A DNA stretch of 6,256 bases from Streptomyces rubellomurinus. GTDB taxonomy: Bacteria > Actinomycetota > Actinomycetes > Streptomycetales > Streptomycetaceae. Both the position numbers and the translations under genes were made by a program. This document shows, piece by piece, positions 5,885 to 6,256 of this stretch. Within the stretch, counting starts at the first letter, position 1, and every line of letters begins with the position of its first letter. Below the pieces are notes generated by a model. It made no database searches, was not told where the DNA came from, and was given only the letters and a program-made list of their open reading frames with translations. The stretch covers positions 1 to 6,256 of the forward strand of contig NZ_JZKH01000171.1 of the NCBI RefSeq assembly GCF_000961885.1, written 5' to 3'.

Positions 5885-6192
5885 CCGCGTCCAGAACGTC
5901 CGTCGCCCCGCTGTCCGCCTTCCACCCCCTGTTCCGCCCGCTCACCACCTCGGAGGTCCCCATGACCGGCAACATCCAGCAGTCCGCCAAGCTCACCGCC
6001 GCCCCCGCCCCCGCCGCCGCGCCCGCCGCCCCGCAGGACGACCTGCGGCGCCGCTTCCAGGACGCGCTCGGCCTGAAGAGCGGCGGCGCCGCCCGGCAGG
6101 CCCGTGAGGCGCAGCAGGCCGGCCGCAGCAAGGTCGGGGACCTGCACGGCCCGGCCGCCCGCAAGCGCAGCTTCCGCCGCAAGACCGGCTGA
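5881..6192 (+). CDS. Small basic protein resembling DUF5302, coupled to the exporter gene
   Basis: The protein has 103 residues from the ATG at 5881, or 76 if translation starts at the in-frame ATG at 5962. From Met28 it has a short polar start, an Ala/Pro-rich linker (APAPAAAPAAP), a charged segment DDLRRRFQDALGLK and a basic end, SKVGDLHGPAARKRSFRRKTG minus its last residue counted as SKVGDLHGPAARKRSFRRKT plus Gly. This layout, an RRxF helix followed by SK-x-HGP-and-FRRK(S/T)G, resembles my recollection of the small actinobacterial DUF5302 family, whose function is unknown to me. Members I recall are about 60-80 residues, which favours the 5962 start. The ATGA overlap and AAGGAG spacing favour 5881. 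I see no signal peptide, membrane helix or Cys. It is the last gene before a strong hairpin and should be co-transcribed with the exporter. A biosynthetic role, such as a scaffold peptide, is speculation. That it is a real gene is likely; the family call is moderate. Confidence 0.75.
   Translation: MTASRTSVAPLSAFHPLFRPLTTSEVPMTGNIQQSAKLTAAPAPAAAPAAPQDDLRRRFQDALGLKSGGAARQAREAQQAGRSKVGDLHGPAARKRSFRRKTG
5952..5956 (+). promoter_or_regulatory. Second ribosome binding site inside the small gene (start 5962)
   Basis: GGAGG lies 5 nt before an in-frame ATG at 5962. If used, it gives a 76-residue product that lacks the first 27 residues (MTASRTSVAP...), which have no resemblance to the family that the rest suggests. 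Confidence 0.55.
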
Positions 6193-6204
6193 GCGCGGGC
6201 CGGT

Positions 6205-6233
6205 GCGGGCGGGGCCGTCACGGCCCCGCCCGC
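6205..6233 (+). terminator. Hairpin terminator after the small gene
   Basis: GCGGGCGGGGCCG (6205-6217) pairs perfectly with CGGCCCCGCCCGC (6221-6233): 13 G-C pairs around a TCA loop, starting 13 nt after the stop codon. There is no T-tract, only a C-rich stretch, as usual for terminators of high-GC actinomycetes. It is the likely end of the exporter plus small-gene transcript. No gene is visible in the remaining bases to the window end. Confidence 0.82.
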
Positions 6234-6256
6234 CGCCGTCCCCCCTACCCCTGCGC

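Noticed and set aside
1654..6192. A very long open frame on the + strand that runs through the PKS 3' half, the gap and the exporter and merges with the small gene's frame
   Set aside because: Its translation before 5881 is Arg/Pro/Gly/Ala-rich low-complexity sequence with no domain, and two well-recognised proteins occupy other frames. Stop codons are simply scarce at this G+C content; only the part from 5881 or 5962 is supported.

Overview
The window is very G+C-rich (roughly three quarters by eye), nearly every third codon position is G or C, and I saw no in-frame TTA codon. Together with a type I polyketide synthase (PKS) this points to an actinomycete, most likely Streptomyces, Kitasatospora or a relative. 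The window appears to be one end of a polyketide biosynthetic gene cluster, with all genes on the + strand.

Layout. Positions 2-4168 hold the C-terminal 1388 residues of a type I PKS that enters from the left edge. The visible order is end of acyltransferase (AT), dehydratase (DH), structural ketoreductase half (KRs), enoylreductase (ER), ketoreductase (KR), acyl carrier protein (ACP) and an 82-residue helical tail. The reductive loop is complete and its active-site motifs look intact, so this module should make a fully saturated two-carbon extension. There is no thioesterase. A 147-bp gap follows. It holds a 16-bp tandem repeat (about 3.5 copies) and then a 22-bp-stem imperfect inverted repeat ending only 16 nt before the next Shine-Dalgarno sequence. 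Positions 4316-5884 encode a 14-helix DHA2-type (EmrB/QacA) MFS exporter with a GTG start. An ATGA overlap (5881-5884) joins it to a small basic protein resembling DUF5302 (5881-6192; a second well-supported start lies at 5962). A perfect 13-bp hairpin (6205-6233) closes the unit.

Working together (inference). The PKS builds or extends a reduced acyl chain, and because it has no thioesterase it must pass the chain to another protein. The exporter probably carries the product out of the cell or gives self-resistance. The exporter and the small protein form a translationally coupled pair bracketed by two strong hairpins. The points most worth checking are the role of the first hairpin, which leaves no room for a promoter before the exporter gene, and the small protein with its two start sites.
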